Notes: generated by a model not told the origin, from the letters alone. Positions 42,966 through 53,914 are shown, numbered from the stretch's first letter. The stretch: 64,000 nucleotides of DNA from Lepidostoma basale (GCA_022606425.2 JAHDVF020000590.1:496001-560000), one strand, 5' to 3'. Numbers and translations: made by a program.

Positions 42966-44360
42966 CGTATATGTTATTCACAGATTCCTGATATAAATTT
43001 TTCACTTATTAGTGCAACTATGTATCGGAAGTGATAAAACTAAAATTAATTTAAGTTGTTGGCTTATTTTTTTCGCGATAAAAATGTGATATTCAGCATT
43101 TCTTTTATATTTTAATACAAATGTTCACATTCTTTTATTTAGAGTGATAATCGGAAATTATAAAACAATGCATCAAATTGATTAGATATCACAAGATATG
43201 AAATGGCAATTGAATCAGTTGGATTCATCGTATGAGCAGTTTATTGATAAGCTATTAATTTGCAATAATAATACAATTACATACTTGTTCACTGGAGCGT
43301 TTATTGTGCAACGCATTACTTATGTATATGTTATATTATAAATACACCTATCACATCTATACGCATTACATTTTACATATGAGTCAATAACAATATGGTA
43401 TAAAAATGTTATTTCGAAATGGAAATATATGTATCATATGAGTTATAAGTAACAATACCATTTAATAAGAAACGTGTATTTACGATAGAATCTATCATTG
43501 AAACGTTGAAAGCAATATTTCTCGTCGTGTCAATGTTCGACTTCAGACGCCTTACAATATCCTCCCATTTCATAATACCTTAGGGACATCGAGCTGTCTA
43601 ATAAATATTGTTTTATTCAAATAACTTAAGAATTCGAAGATGAAAAAAGGGATGGTGATAAGGAACCATTTATTACGAAAGTGTACCTAAACACGCATTG
43701 AAAATGTGCGTTCATATTATTACTGGATTCTTGAGCCGTCGTTTTCCTATGACGTTACAGTGAACTTATCTAAAACTATTTCATATCAAAAATACATAAA
43801 TTTTGTTTTATTTTTACAGTAGGGAGAACTATGAATTTTGGTTGCGTGTACTTAACCGCAGTGGTTTAAATCACTTTATACGAAAATATTCTATCGGTTG
43901 GGAAGGTGGTGCCTGAAGAACCGAGTCGTGTATTTAGTATAATTTATTGAATGCGTTTTATTCCAGAGCGGTCTATACGAACCAAGGACAACTTATAAAA
44001 ATGTTATTTTTAAAATTATGGTGACGATTTGAATGTGTATTATTTGCTGGCTACATTTTGTTAATGCGGTTATGCTGCTATTGAAAGCTGCGCCGGTTAA
44101 GACTGGCACCATATTTTTTATGGTCGATTAGTGCGTGGGACGTCAGGGTCGGTCTACCTGCCACAGAAACTGAAAAAATCAGCTGTTCGCCGGATAAACA
44201 TGACGTAATGCGTTGTGTTTATACAACCGAGCTATGTATGTATCCAAACAAAAAATGGGTGCACTTGAGAGGAATCCTATTCACCCGAACACACAGCATT
44301 TTTTCTGAATCGGAATATTTTAACAGAGAATCTCATCGACTGGGGTTTCTGATTTTCTTT
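42966..44360. other. Repeat-poor sequence, no gene
   Basis: No gene, RNA or repeat recognised over 1.4 kb. Confidence 0.3.
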
Positions 44361-44371
44361 TTATTAGTTAT

Positions 44372-44478
44372 ACTAACTAACTAACTAACCATCACACCGT
44401 CTCCCCGAAAGGGTAGGCAGAAAGAATGGACTGCCACGCGGTGTGATGGGTTGCGAACCTCATCGCCACCAAAAGGCA
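44372..44478 (-). mobile_element. Family A LINE tip insertion with inverted junction and target-site duplication
   Basis: A 107-bp insertion flanked by TTATTAGTTAT (44361-44371 and 44479-44489). The left part is the complement of the family A 3' end (ACTAACTAACTAACTAACC, then the SAYPFG region). From about 44437 the sequence switches to the plus-oriented variant 3' end (GGTGTGATGGGTTGCGAACC). Such an inversion inside one duplication resembles twin-priming products known for L1. Minimal fragment. Confidence 0.7.
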
Positions 44479-44582
44479 TTATTAGTTATTCTATATCCAA
44501 TTATGTAGGCAGTCCATACAATTGCAATTAGAACAGTTTATAAAAATATTTATTAAAAAAAGTCACCACTGCAAATAAAAAC

Positions 44583-44591
44583 ATATCAATA

Positions 44592-44625
<34 letters not shown>

Positions 44626-44930
44626 ATATAGCGCCATTTTTGTGAGAGATTCACTTCAAGGGCGCTCAACGTCCGGAAAGCTTCTCTTAAAAAGACAAGT
44701 TTTAAGAGAGCTTCTGAACACTCCTTCGTCGTCTTGATTGCGGATATTGTAGGGCAGCCTGTTGCTTCTTCCTTCGAGGATCGTAGAGTTGACTGCCGAG
44801 GGTTCAAATCTGTCAGCTTGCAAAGTTCTGTGAGGTAGTGGGGCGCTCGTCCATGTAAGGCCTTGTGGACAACTAGACACAGTTTATAGTCGATTGGGCA
44901 GTACATGATGGCAGTACATGATGCTCCAGT
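44583..44930 (-). mobile_element. Family B LINE C-terminus with (GAT/ATC)n tail
   Basis: Minus frames read CPIDYKLCLVVHKALHGRAP, HYLTELCKLTDLNPRQSTLR, SSKEEATGCPTISAIKT and ALLKLVFLREAFRTLSALE. This is the CR1/L2 C-terminal order with DYKLxxxVxKALHGxAPxYL and a final LK-shift. Tail: plus-strand ATGATGATG run at 44592-44624 preceding TTTATATAGCGCC. A different subfamily from 16513. One frameshift separates the blocks at about residue 80. Confidence 0.85.
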
Positions 44931-44934
44931 ACCA

Positions 44935-45000
44935 ACCCTGAAGTGAACTTGGAACTAGCAAAAGAAGGATGAGAGTAGGATAAATGAGATCACTGAAAAC
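44935..45000 (+). mobile_element. Short family A LINE fragment
   Basis: GGAACTAGCAAAAGAAGGAT, GAGAGTAGGATAAATGAGAT and CACTGAAAACAATGTG match the upstream part of family A copies (compare 47385-47460). Truncated at both ends. Confidence 0.6.
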
Positions 45001-45079
45001 AATGTGATACATGTACGATAAGCACATATCAGGGCTTGTTAAGTCTGTTTTTTTCCAACTGAGACAGCTTAAAGCATAT

Positions 45080-45640
45080 AAGGAGATAATGACCTATTGA
45101 TGAAGCTAGGACCCTTGTGAATTATTTTGTAGTGTAACGTTTAGATTATTGCAATAAAATGTACGCTGGTTGGCCAAATAATCAATTAAGCAGAATACAA
45201 AGCGTATTCAATGCTACTGCCCGATTGATTATGGGGCAACAAAAAAACTGTCATATCACGCTGTTTCTGAAGGAACTTCACTGGCATTAAATTCGAGAGC
45301 GAGTAAAATACAAATTGTGTTTGACAGTGTTTAAGGCTCGACATCAGAGAGTGCCAGCGTATATATCGGACCTCTGCGTGACACCCATTCCAACAGAAAG
45401 GCAACGTTCACCCCGATCAGTAGAAACAAGTGCAAACAACATAACAATTCCAGTCAGAACCAATAAAGCAAGTTTCTATGATCGTGCTTTCTGCGTTGCG
45501 CGTCCGTTGGCGTGGAATAGCCTCCATGTTAGTATTGAGTATGATGATAGTGACGTTAAATTTAAAAACTTCTAAAGGCTGCACTATTCGGTCAGTCAAT
45601 TCCTAGTGCCAACCCTTATAATAATAATATAATAATAATT
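45080..45640 (+). mobile_element. Family B LINE C-terminus and 3' end
   Basis: Longest copy of this subfamily: LRLLQ-NVRWLAK, QLSRIQSVFNATARLIMG-type sequence, a HWH-like segment, RVKYKLCLTVFKARHQRVPA, YISDLCVTPIPTERQRSPRS, NKASFYDRAFCVARPLAWNS and LHVSIEYDDSDVKFKNF (frame 45315-45575), then stop and AATAATAATATAATAATAAT tail. It lacks the GGCGCACTTAAAATATA terminus of 16513. It converges with a minus-strand family B copy at about 45640. Stops and frameshifts upstream; inactive. Confidence 0.85.
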
Positions 45641-46203
45641 AGGCTAATTTGTATAGCGCCGTTTTCGTGAATAGCTCACCTCAAGGGCGCTTTGACAATG
45701 TATTTAGTCATGAGAGCTGCATGTGACACCAGCAATCAGATAACCGTTGCTTACATTTTATGGGATATTTTGAAAAGGTGGGTTTTTAGGTGAGATTTAA
45801 AGTCTGTCGGATTGTCAATGCATCTGAGGCGTGCAGGAAGCATATTCCAGGCGGACGGACCTGCCACTGCGAAGGCCCGATCTCCGAAATTTGTCCGGGG
45901 GTTGCGCTTTGGCTCAACTAATCTGCCAATTGCCGAGGAGTTTGCTGATCAAAGCGTAGATTGCCGCAAGTTAGGGCTATCAGCAACACAAAGTTCAGAT
46001 ATATAGGCTGGTGCCATTCCTTGAAGCGCTTTAAAAACCGTCCAGCATAGTTTATACTGGATTCTTTCAGGACACTTGAGCCAATGAAGATCTTTTAGAT
46101 GTTGTGAAATATGCGAGTTTTTTGGAACACCTTTTATAAGTCGTGCTGCCGCATTGAAAACGGATTGAAGTTTGTATGGAATCGTATGTTGTACGTAGTT
46201 TGT
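45641..46203 (-). mobile_element. Family B LINE C-terminus, tail-to-tail with its neighbour
   Basis: Minus strand: NYVQHTIPYKLQSVFNAAAR, LIKGVPKNSHISQHLKDLHW, LKCPERIQYKLCWTVFKALQ, GMAPAYISELCVADSPNLRQ STL (frame within 45949-46305), then after a frameshift the FGDRAFAVAGPSAWN and LPARLR region, and 3' end AAGCGCC...GGCGCTATACAAATT. HLKDLHWLxxxxRIxYKL is a classic CR1/L2 signature. The distal part of the annotated frame (46204-46305) runs into family A sequence in antisense. Confidence 0.9.
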
Positions 46204-46204
46204 A

Positions 46205-46630
46205 GGAAATGTATGGAATCGAAACATGGAGTTTCCAGAAAAAATATGAAAGTAGAATAAATGCTGAAGAAATGAAGTCACTAAGAAGAACGGGCGGAAA
46301 ACCAATATATGATAGAATACATATGAAGAAATAAGAAAGGAATATAAGGCGGATGAATGCGTTTTAAATAAAATTCAGAAAGGGTCACTAAGATGGTTTA
46401 TACAAGTAGTGTGAATGCATAAAGAAAAAGTCGAGAAAGGCCAAGGCCATGACATGACTTAATGAATCAATTACTGAAAGGCATGTTCGAAAAAGGAACA
46501 ATCGACAAGCGTACATGTCACGATGTATGCATATAGAAGAGGCGCGAGAGTAATGCTAGGATAAAACAGTGTGGCGGTCCATTATCTCTGCCTACCCTTT
46601 GGGGGAAAAGGGATGATGGTTATTTAGTTA
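46205..46630 (+). mobile_element. Family A LINE 3' fragment, divergent
   Basis: ATGTATGGAATCGAAACATG (MYGIETW), ATAAATGCTGAAGAAATGAA, TCACTAAGAAGAACGG, then RKEYKADECVLN, GSLRWF, SRKGQGHD in a shifted frame, RACMSRCMHIEEARE, then AYPLG and GATGGTTATTTAGTTAG. It is the variant subfamily (SSVNGKRSRG type). Several frameshifts; inactive. Confidence 0.8.
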
Positions 46631-47255
46631 GTTTTAATTTAAATAGTTTTAATTTCTATAAAATGATTTCCACTCATTCATCTGAGAGAGGTAATAATGT
46701 GTGAGTTTAGTTATAATGACATGCACAAGAAATATTTTATAGCATCGTGCTTGCAGTTCATTAATCATTCAATAACATAAGTTCCTACTCGTATTATAGT
46801 TATGTAGGTACCTACTCTCAAACAAAACACGAAGTCTTTATATCGCGGTACCCACACTAGCATAATAAATGCAGGCCTCTTGATAAAGAGAAGGGCTCTT
46901 ATACGGCGAGTCGTTAAACGGAGACCGGGAAATGTAAAAAAAATACCTCGAAGTTATGTCAATGGAATTGGAGTTATAAAAGTGAGTGTGACCTTGTTCT
47001 GGCTATATTTCACTAATTAACGGTTCAATTATCTACGATCGTTGGATACGTTGGGCGATATTTTCCACTTTTTACCATTTTCAAATTAAAACTAATGTTT
47101 TCATATCACGGAACTAGCTGGGCGTCCCAAAGGAGGAGTGGACTTGCGGAGTCGGTCCTCTTATATATATTTTTTCTATCATGCCCTTCCAGTCAATTCG
47201 TTTTTCATATTTTTTATATTTACATTAATAAAGGCACCATTTTGTGCACCAAACT
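46631..47255. other. No recognised feature
   Basis: Nothing recognised; TACTCGTA at 46786-46793. Confidence 0.3.
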
Positions 47256-47257
47256 AT

Positions 47258-47335
47258 AACTAACTAACCATTATGTTGTCTTTCGGAAGGGGTAGGCAAA
47301 AATAACCCCACAGATACTTATCTAACTTCCTCAAT
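47258..47335 (-). mobile_element. Family A LINE 3' tip
   Basis: AACTATAACTAACTAACCAT, then GTCTTTCGGAAGGGGTAGGC, decaying beyond about 47300. Minus orientation, opposite to the neighbour at 47382. Confidence 0.6.
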
Positions 47336-47381
47336 GTGATAGGTTGATAATCTATCGCCAATTTATTGTCATGTGAATTCT

Positions 47382-47815
47382 GGGTAAAACTTAGATCTGG
47401 CAAAAGAAGGATGAAAGCAGGATAAACGCCGTAGAAATGGGATCACTAAGAATAATGTGCAGGAAAGCGTTGTATGATAGAATATCGAACGATGAAATAA
47501 GAAAGAAATGTAAGGCACTGAGATGGTTTGGACATATGGAACGAATGGATGAGAGTAGAATGGTCAAAATTTGTACACAAGCAGCGTGAGTGGAAAAAGA
47601 AGTCGAGGACGACCGAGGAAAACATGGTATGACCAAATTAATCAATTACTAAAAGGCGGCCACATTCGAAGTCGGAATAATCGACGTGCGTGCATGGTAC
47701 GATGTGTGAATGTAGAGGAAGCCCGAGAGGTATGTCAGGACAGAGCATTGTGGCGATTTATTCTCTCTGCCTACCCCTCCGGAGAAATACCGCGATGGTT
47801 AGTTAGTTAGTTAGT
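47382..47815 (+). mobile_element. Family A LINE insertion with target-site duplication
   Basis: Flanked by TGAATTCT at 47374-47381 and 47816-47823. It reads AGKRRMKAG-NAVEMGSLRIM, CRKALYDRISNDEIRKKCKA, LRWFGHMERMDESRMV, then after a frameshift MYTSSVSGKRSRGRPRKTWY, DQINQLLKGGHIRSRNNRRA, CMVRCVNVEEAREVCQDRAL, WRFILSAYPSGEIPRW and a (TTAG)4 tail. It is a well-preserved member of the SSVSGKRSRG subfamily, lacking about 30 bp after KGSLR-equivalent. 5'-truncated. Confidence 0.9.
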
Positions 47816-47819
47816 TGAA

Positions 47820-47930
47820 TTCTCCACCAGATGACAATCACCCTGCCATCTCCGGGATTTGAACCCGGGACCTTCAGTGTGGCAGTTGTAGCACCTGCCA
47901 CTCGGCTACGAAAGTCGTCGAATTTAATTA
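47820..47930 (-). mobile_element. tRNA-derived SINE head
   Basis: The minus strand has a Pol III A-box TAGCCGAGTGG (47908 to 47898) and a B-box GGTTCAAATCC (47865 to 47855), both matching consensus. A five-pair T-stem (CCGGG/CCCGG) and a G-rich 5' start are also visible. The anticodon arm does not fold, so this is a tRNA-derived element, not a tRNA gene. The minus-strand 3' part runs through GGTGGAGAATTCA. The family A insertion at 47382 seems to have split it, since the duplicated TGAATTCT lies in that tail and similar sequence continues left of 47374. Confidence 0.75.
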
Positions 47931-48898
47931 ATTTTACTACCAGGTCGTGAGTAAAAATATTTTTTATTTCGAAAATAAGACAATTTCAATTGAATAATGC
48001 TGAAAATGAATTTTGCAAAAACCGTTTTCTTGTAGAAAATTTAATAAAATGTATACTTTGTGTATGCTTTTAACCATAATTATTTTTTTAAATTTTATTA
48101 AACATAAGTTATTATAAAACGTATTACCATGAAAAAAATCTATATATTATATTTGCAAGAACGATCAACATTTTTTTCATGGTTGTAATTAATGTATGAG
48201 ACTCAAATCAAGGCTTTTCAATACCGCCTGGAGTAACCCTGAACGAGTATATAGGTAGTACTAGACGTATTCCACGCGGATTCATTAGGATCAGATCCAA
48301 TCTCTGGATAAAGCAAAGCAGTCGGTAAGATAGCGCTTATCACCGAGTCGGCTGTATTTTCAGTCTCTCGAATAAATTTCTAACAATAACTTTGTCCCTC
48401 CTTTGCAAATATGTATTTTTTATATCAATACCTTCTGTAAAGCGATTTTTCCAATTGGTTGGTTAGGGGATCTTTTACTATTTCATAAAAAGCGTTTTTC
48501 TTTGATGGAGATTCCCGATTTCTATTATCTTACACTCGGGCGGGCCGAAATGCCTTTGAATGTATCTGCCAAGAAAAACAGACGCCGATAAAAAGTCGAC
48601 TTTATTTTGCGTTAAAGTATATAACGGAGAAAAAACCATCGCCGTGTACGCTCGGTAATCGCGTACCTACCGTCTATTGGTCTATTCGATCGTATAAGGG
48701 CCTTTGGTAAACAGTAAATAGGCTCTCTGTTCTCTGCGCTTACCATTCGACAACCTTCAATTGCTTCCTTGTAAAAATACATTTTTGCCAATCACTTCTC
48801 ATATTCACATTTTTATCGATCTTATATTTAAAAAAAAACTTCCTTATTCAAAATATACAAACATCATAGATCTTCGGAAAAAATCTTTTTCAATTATC
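47931..48898. other. No recognised feature
   Basis: Nothing recognised. A 62-codon frame at 48403-48591 has no motif. Confidence 0.3.
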
Positions 48899-48910
48899 AT
48901 CTACCACAAA

Positions 48911-49429
48911 TGGTGTTCTTCTACCGACCCTTATGTATGGAAGCGAAGCATGGAACTAGCAAAATAAGGATGAAAGTAGAATAAATGCAGTAGAAATGAG
49001 ATCTCTTAGACGAATGTATGGATACTCTGTGTATGATAGAGTGTCGAATGAAAATATAAGATGTGAATGCGGTGCGAATGATGGTGTTATGAACAAAATA
49101 ATGAAAGGATCATTAAGATGGTTTGGACATATGGAAAGAATAAATGAAGAAAGAATGGTTAAAAAAATTACGTTAGCGATAATAATATGTTAACGATGTA
49201 AATGGAACCAGAAATAGAGGAAGACCGAGGAAAACGTGGCACGATAAAATAAATCAAATATTGAATGTCGGCCATGTGAGGAGTCAGAGAAATCGACGCG
49301 CGTGCATGACACGATGTATGAATGTTGAGGAATCGAGAAAAATATGTCAGGAAAGAAAAGTATGGCAGTCCATTCATTCTGCCTCCCCCTTCGAGACGGC
49401 GTGATGGTTAGTAAGTTAGTTAGTTAGTT
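48911..49429 (+). mobile_element. Family A LINE insertion with a 12-bp target-site duplication
   Basis: ATCTACCACAAA flanks the insertion at 48899-48910 and 49430-49441. The copy starts LPTLMYGSEAWN-type sequence (GACCCTTATGTATGGAAGCG), continues DESRINAVEMRSLRRMYG, YSVYDRVSNENIRCECGAND, GVMNKIMKGSLRWFGHMERI, a short insertion (about 49170-49190) breaking the frame, then NDVNGTRNRGRPRKTWHDKI, NQILNVGHVRSQRNRRACMT, RCMNVEESRKICQERKVWQS and a (TTAG)n tail. It is the most complete family A copy here and shows the element's 5'-truncation point. Confidence 0.92.
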
Positions 49430-49441
49430 ATCTACCACAAA

Positions 49442-50195
49442 CGAAATACTTTCATAAAAATATTAATCGATAAAACTACACAGCATCTCTTCAGTTACAG
49501 ATATTTTAGGTTTTAACGAAACCGTTTTCAAGACCCAATAACTTCTATACTGTAAACTATTTAACTATTATAAATATTTCAAGTAAGTTAATTGCTTGGA
49601 TGATTCGCCGCTAATTAATACATAAAATAAATAAGCAATCGGTACGTTGTGTATTCAATTGGCTTATATTTATCTGTTTGATTCTCTTCTAGATGATCAC
49701 GTATCATAACCAAACTTACTAATTAGATAATATTGGGAATCAGATAAAATATTTCACATCGAAATATATTTTTGTAGGAATTAAAAAAGTCTTCAATGTC
49801 GAGTAGAGCATTGCGTAGCTCGTATTCCACTATGTATGAAATAAAAACAAGTGATGCAGCGCTATTTATAGCTCATATTCATGTCACCTCGAAGAAAACA
49901 ATAAACAAATCAAAAAGATGAAATTTTCCTTAAATCATAAATATATTTTCAGTTGACACCTCAATGTCAGATCTTTGACTCATCGTTATCTATTTCAATG
50001 ATGGTATTGTTATCCTCTGCGCACAAATATCATATAATAATACAAATATTTTATCTCGCTTATTGGTCTGTATTAGAAATATTGTTTTTTGGCAAAAATA
50101 ACAAATTGTTGATACCTATGTAAATAGTAATATTCCACATAGCCTTCAGAATCATTAATGATAAAAAATAAACAATGTTGTGACTTTTACAACAT
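49442..50195. other. No recognised feature
   Basis: A+T-rich; nothing recognised. Confidence 0.3.
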
Positions 50196-50208
50196 TGATA
50201 ATTATTTT

Positions 50209-50647
50209 AATGAAAGTAGAATAAATGCAGTAGAAATGAGATCTCTAAGACGAATGTGTGGCAAATCTGTTTATGATAGAGTGTCAAATGCAAGTATAAG
50301 AAGTGAATGTGGTGCGAATGAAAATGTTATGAACAAAATAAAGAAAGGGTCATTAAGATAATTTTGACACATGAAAAGAATGAGTGAGGACAGAATGGTA
50401 AAGAAGGTATATGTAAACGGCGTGAACGGAGCTAGAAATAGAGGAAGGCCGAGGAAAACGTAGCACGATCAAATCAATCAAATATTAAATGTCGGTGACG
50501 TCGGAGAAATCGACGTGCGTGCATGACAAGATGTATGAATGTAGAGAAAGCGAGAGAAGTATGTCAGGACAGAACAGTGTGGCTTTCCATCATTTCTGCC
50601 TACCCCTTGGGGGAGACGGCGTGATGGTTACTTAGTTTGTTAGTTTA
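50209..50647 (+). mobile_element. Family A LINE insertion with probable target-site duplication
   Basis: GATAATTATTTT (50197-50208) and GATTATTATTTT (50648-50659) differ by one base and bracket the copy. Frame: ESRINAVEMRSLRRMCGKSV, YDRVSNASIRSECGANENVM, NKIKKGSLR then a stop in place of W, KRMSEDRMVKKVYVNGVNGA, RNRGRPRKT, stop in place of W, HDQINQILNVG, a short deletion, RRNRRACMTRCMNVEKAREV. Tail: ATGGTTACTTAGTTTGTTAG. Two stop codons within otherwise conserved sequence. Confidence 0.88.
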
Positions 50648-50659
50648 GATTATTATTTT

Positions 50660-51272
50660 CTACTAGCGGACTGTATTCGAGTTCATATATGCATACAGAA
50701 TATACGAATTAAATAAATATTGTACAATCAATTGATTTATCCCATCTTACAACAGTTTTCTTCAAAAACATGACGTTTAACAATTAAGTCCATTCATATT
50801 TTAATATTTCCCAAAATACACTTCAATAATATTATGGCAATCTACAGACGATTGACAGTCGTTATTTAGATCGATTCGAGCCCCATCACTCGGTGAATCA
50901 AATCATACACATTTCAACACTGACATCAAACTAAATTAGTTCAACCCAATGTATACTGTAATGCCTTGGTGGTAAAAAAAATTGGTGCCTGTCACACTAA
51001 AAATTAAATTATCGTACATGTATTTAAAGGCTCATTTTAACTCGGTTCACGTAAAATTATTTTTTCTGTATCGAAGAAATATTAATAAACTGTGAACCTT
51101 TCGTCTCAATCAGTTTAGTGTCGGTCTAATAGCAATGACAATTGCTTATTGTTTATGTATTTGCATAATATTAAAAATAAACAATTCTACACATATACAA
51201 TACAAATATCTAAAAATGTACAAATTAAGTATAAGTAAGTATATCCACAAAAGTATAGGTGGCAGTGCACAC
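50660..51272. other. No recognised feature
   Basis: A+T-rich; nothing recognised. Confidence 0.3.
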
Positions 51273-51277
51273 TATTA

Positions 51278-51372
51278 TAGTGATCTGGTACTGACCCTTA
51301 TGTATGGAAATAAAGCATGGAACTTGCAATAAATGGATGAAATGAGATCTCTCAGACTAATGTGGAGTATAT
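51278..51372 (+). mobile_element. Family A LINE internal fragment
   Basis: CTGACCCTTATGTATGGAAA, TAAAGCATGGAACTTGCAAT, then ATGAGATCTCTCAGACTAAT: the LTLMYGNKAWNLQ and MRSLRLMW region only. Both ends are lost. It corresponds to the first 100 bp of the copy at 48911. Confidence 0.75.
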
Positions 51373-51920
51373 ATCTGTATAGATAGTAACATATGTTTAT
51401 ACCAACATGGGTTGATGAACATTGTGAAGAGGCTTAATAATCGTTTTTATTTATCTATTTATTAAATACTATTACATATACTTTAAAGTATAATTCCAAT
51501 CATTACACACGTGTGGTTACCCCAAGTATTCTATGACACATATTCACGCATGTTGGCATGTTGATCATTAGTACGATGAACATTCGCAGTATGTTATTGC
51601 GAACATTTCTTTGAAATCAGCCGTTTATTTTACTAGTGTAAAGACTGAGATAATAATATTATTTTATTAGACTTACCCTTTTCTATTTATGAGTGCCACA
51701 CGAAATAACCCTGTTTTCAACGTACAACGAATCAGATTATTTGAACAACATTAAGATATGTTTTGATGTAATAAAAGTAAGTTTAAGTATATTTCTTGAT
51801 AAAGTTATCAAATAAAAGTTTTTAGAAGGATCCCATCCATATCTAGTGCAAGATGTAGCAGGCGAACAATACGTATTTTTATAATGAGTGTATATCTATT
51901 ATACATATTACGCAATAATA
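51373..51920. other. No recognised feature
   Basis: A+T-rich; nothing recognised. Confidence 0.3.
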
Positions 51921-51931
51921 AATGTTTATAT

Positions 51932-52168
51932 TGTTTATTCAACAATGATGTGAAACTCCATATTAAATAATTAATACGAATGAAAACGTCTGTTTTCTAG
52001 AAGTTTTATTATATTTTATGCTAATGACATATTTCGCCTGTCTAAGGCATTATAACATTTTTAGACATAGACATTAATACCTTAGACAGGCCAAACATTC
52101 ATAGGTCATTCACATTGAATATAATAACACTTCTAGACAACAAACGTTTTTATTTGTTTTAATTAATA
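51932..52168. mobile_element. UUGAUAA-type foldback element, decayed cores
   Basis: Left arm: TTGTTTATTCAACAATGATG, AAACTCCATATTAAATAATT, CGTCTGTTTTCTAGAAG, GACATATTTCGCC. Right arm: TTAGACAGGCCAAACATTCA, TTCTAGACAACAAACG. GAAAC is CAAAC in the right arm and the core boxes are lost on both sides. Helix II (GCCUGUCUAAGGC) is traceable. Confidence 0.65.
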
Positions 52169-52680
52169 AATGTGTATTTATGAAAAAAAAAAAAAAAAAT
52201 ACATTACAATGTATTTAGTTTAATTCCACGTGACTTTATGTAATTTCATTATTTAAAATCAAGTAGAATTAATTAAAATATATATAATAAAGTTTTTTTT
52301 TTAATATCTTCATTAATTCCGCTTGATTTTATAAAATACCAAGAAATTTTAAGTAACAATATCAATACTATATTTCTGTTTATTTTATTCTAGTCCTGAC
52401 TTGAATATACGAGCTTACAGAAATAAGTTTTTTGTGAATTAATCGAGGTACATTTATAAATGCAATTGTGTATTATTACAAGTAAGGATATGAAAATAAA
52501 ATACAGTTTTAATTATCTACAAATAAATAATTTGTTAATGGAATATTAAAAACTTTTCAAAATTTCCACTTGAACACTTTTTTTCACTATCAATTGGAAA
52601 GTTTCTGGTAATCCTAATGAAGCTCAGACTCCATGGCGTGAAATTTTTAAGATAGAATTTGAGGGACAAAATATTTGATA
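52169..52680. other. No recognised feature
   Basis: A+T-rich with a poly(A) run at about 52182-52200. Confidence 0.3.
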
Positions 52681-52684
52681 GGTA

Positions 52685-52800
52685 CAACTACCAAATCACA
52701 TTCCAACAATGTTTCCTACAGACGTAAGAGGAATAGCCATTAGAGCCGAACCTCTGTAAGTCGGAAGATCCATCCAAATATTTCTAGATGTAAAATTTAA
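52685..52800 (+). repeat. Unnamed interspersed repeat, copy 2
   Basis: Partner of 36785-36900: TACAACTACCAAAT, AATGTTTCCTACAGACGTAA, GAGGAATAGCC, CTGTAAGTCGGAAGATCCAT. This copy has an extra segment (TAGAGCCGAACC) absent from the other. Confidence 0.55.
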
Positions 52801-53277
52801 ACTATCAACTAATTGCTTTCAATTTTCCATAAGGATCAAATGATTTTGTTTTGACCCATTTCCAGGCATTTTTTCCCGCTAGGAATGAAAATAAATACGA
52901 GTCTCTTCAGTCTCCAGGCAGGATAAGGAGCCATCGGTCCGTGATCAGGGAGTACAAAATGAAAATACGATGAAAGGGACGGAGGGATTCGCTTTATCTC
53001 AAACTATTCCAAGGAGAAACTGTTTACCGAAGCTTTTTTTATTAAATAAGCTAGATATATGTTTGTATTGGGAAGCGAGTGAATGTTTCTTTATTGTCTG
53101 TCTTTCGAGTTGCGTACTGTATTTTGATCGTTTAATTCCGGTTCAAGGAACACGTAATATTGTTGGATGTTCAAATAGGAACTACTCGTTACAATATACG
53201 ATTCTACAAAATGATATTTTGAAGTGCAATGAAACATTATTTTGAATAAATTATTTAAAAAAAAATGTAATGTGACA
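52801..53277. other. No recognised gene
   Basis: A 91-codon plus frame at 52970-53245 has a leucine/cysteine-rich middle but no recognised domain and no supporting context. The Helitron begins immediately after. Confidence 0.3.
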
Positions 53278-53678
53278 TCTATATAAATAAAAGGCAGTTT
53301 CCCTCTGTGTGTGGACTGATTCCGGGGTTATTCCTGTGCAGATCGTTTTCAAATTGATACACTTCATTAATAGATAGACGGCGGTGGGCATAGGCATATT
53401 TTTGTTATTAATCGAGCTCTAATTAACTTTGTAAATTTATAAATTTTCGTAGTGCGAGCGAGTATAGACCTTCATGTTCGTATCACCTGAGTATCGATCT
53501 TTAGAGTCTATATTCGCTTGGCGTGATAAGATGCAAATTAGTGGCTTTTTTGACTCTTTGCGTGGTCAGATATGAAATTAGTCGCTCTTTTGAACTGAAA
53601 AATATACGCACGTATAGGGATGGGCAAAACGACTCATCTCAGGGATCTGATCTGAACGGTTCCGCTCAGCAAAGTGAG

Positions 53679-53914
53679 CCGACTCTTTTTAACGATCCAC
53701 GGTTCACCATTTTGAGTCGTTCAAAGTTTGAAATTATTTAAGTGACCTTTTTTTTTGCTCCTCGACCAAAAAAGTTGATTCCGGTAAAAAAAAAAACCGA
53801 CTCTTTTTAACGATCCACGGTTCACCATTTTGAGTCGTTCAAAGTTTGAAATTATTTAAGTGACCTTTTTTTTTTTGCTCCTCGACCAAAAAAGTTGATT
53901 CCGGTAAAAAAAAA
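53679..53914 (+). repeat. Two-copy tandem repeat, 118-bp unit
   Basis: CCGACTCTTTTTAACGATCC begins each unit (53679 and 53797) and each ends in TTGATTCCGGTAAAAAAA. The copies differ mainly in the length of T and A runs, so the duplication is recent or homogenised. Confidence 0.9.

Noticed and set aside
47845..47916. Functional tRNA gene
   Set aside because: A and B boxes are good but the anticodon arm does not fold, and the unit continues into a SINE-like body.
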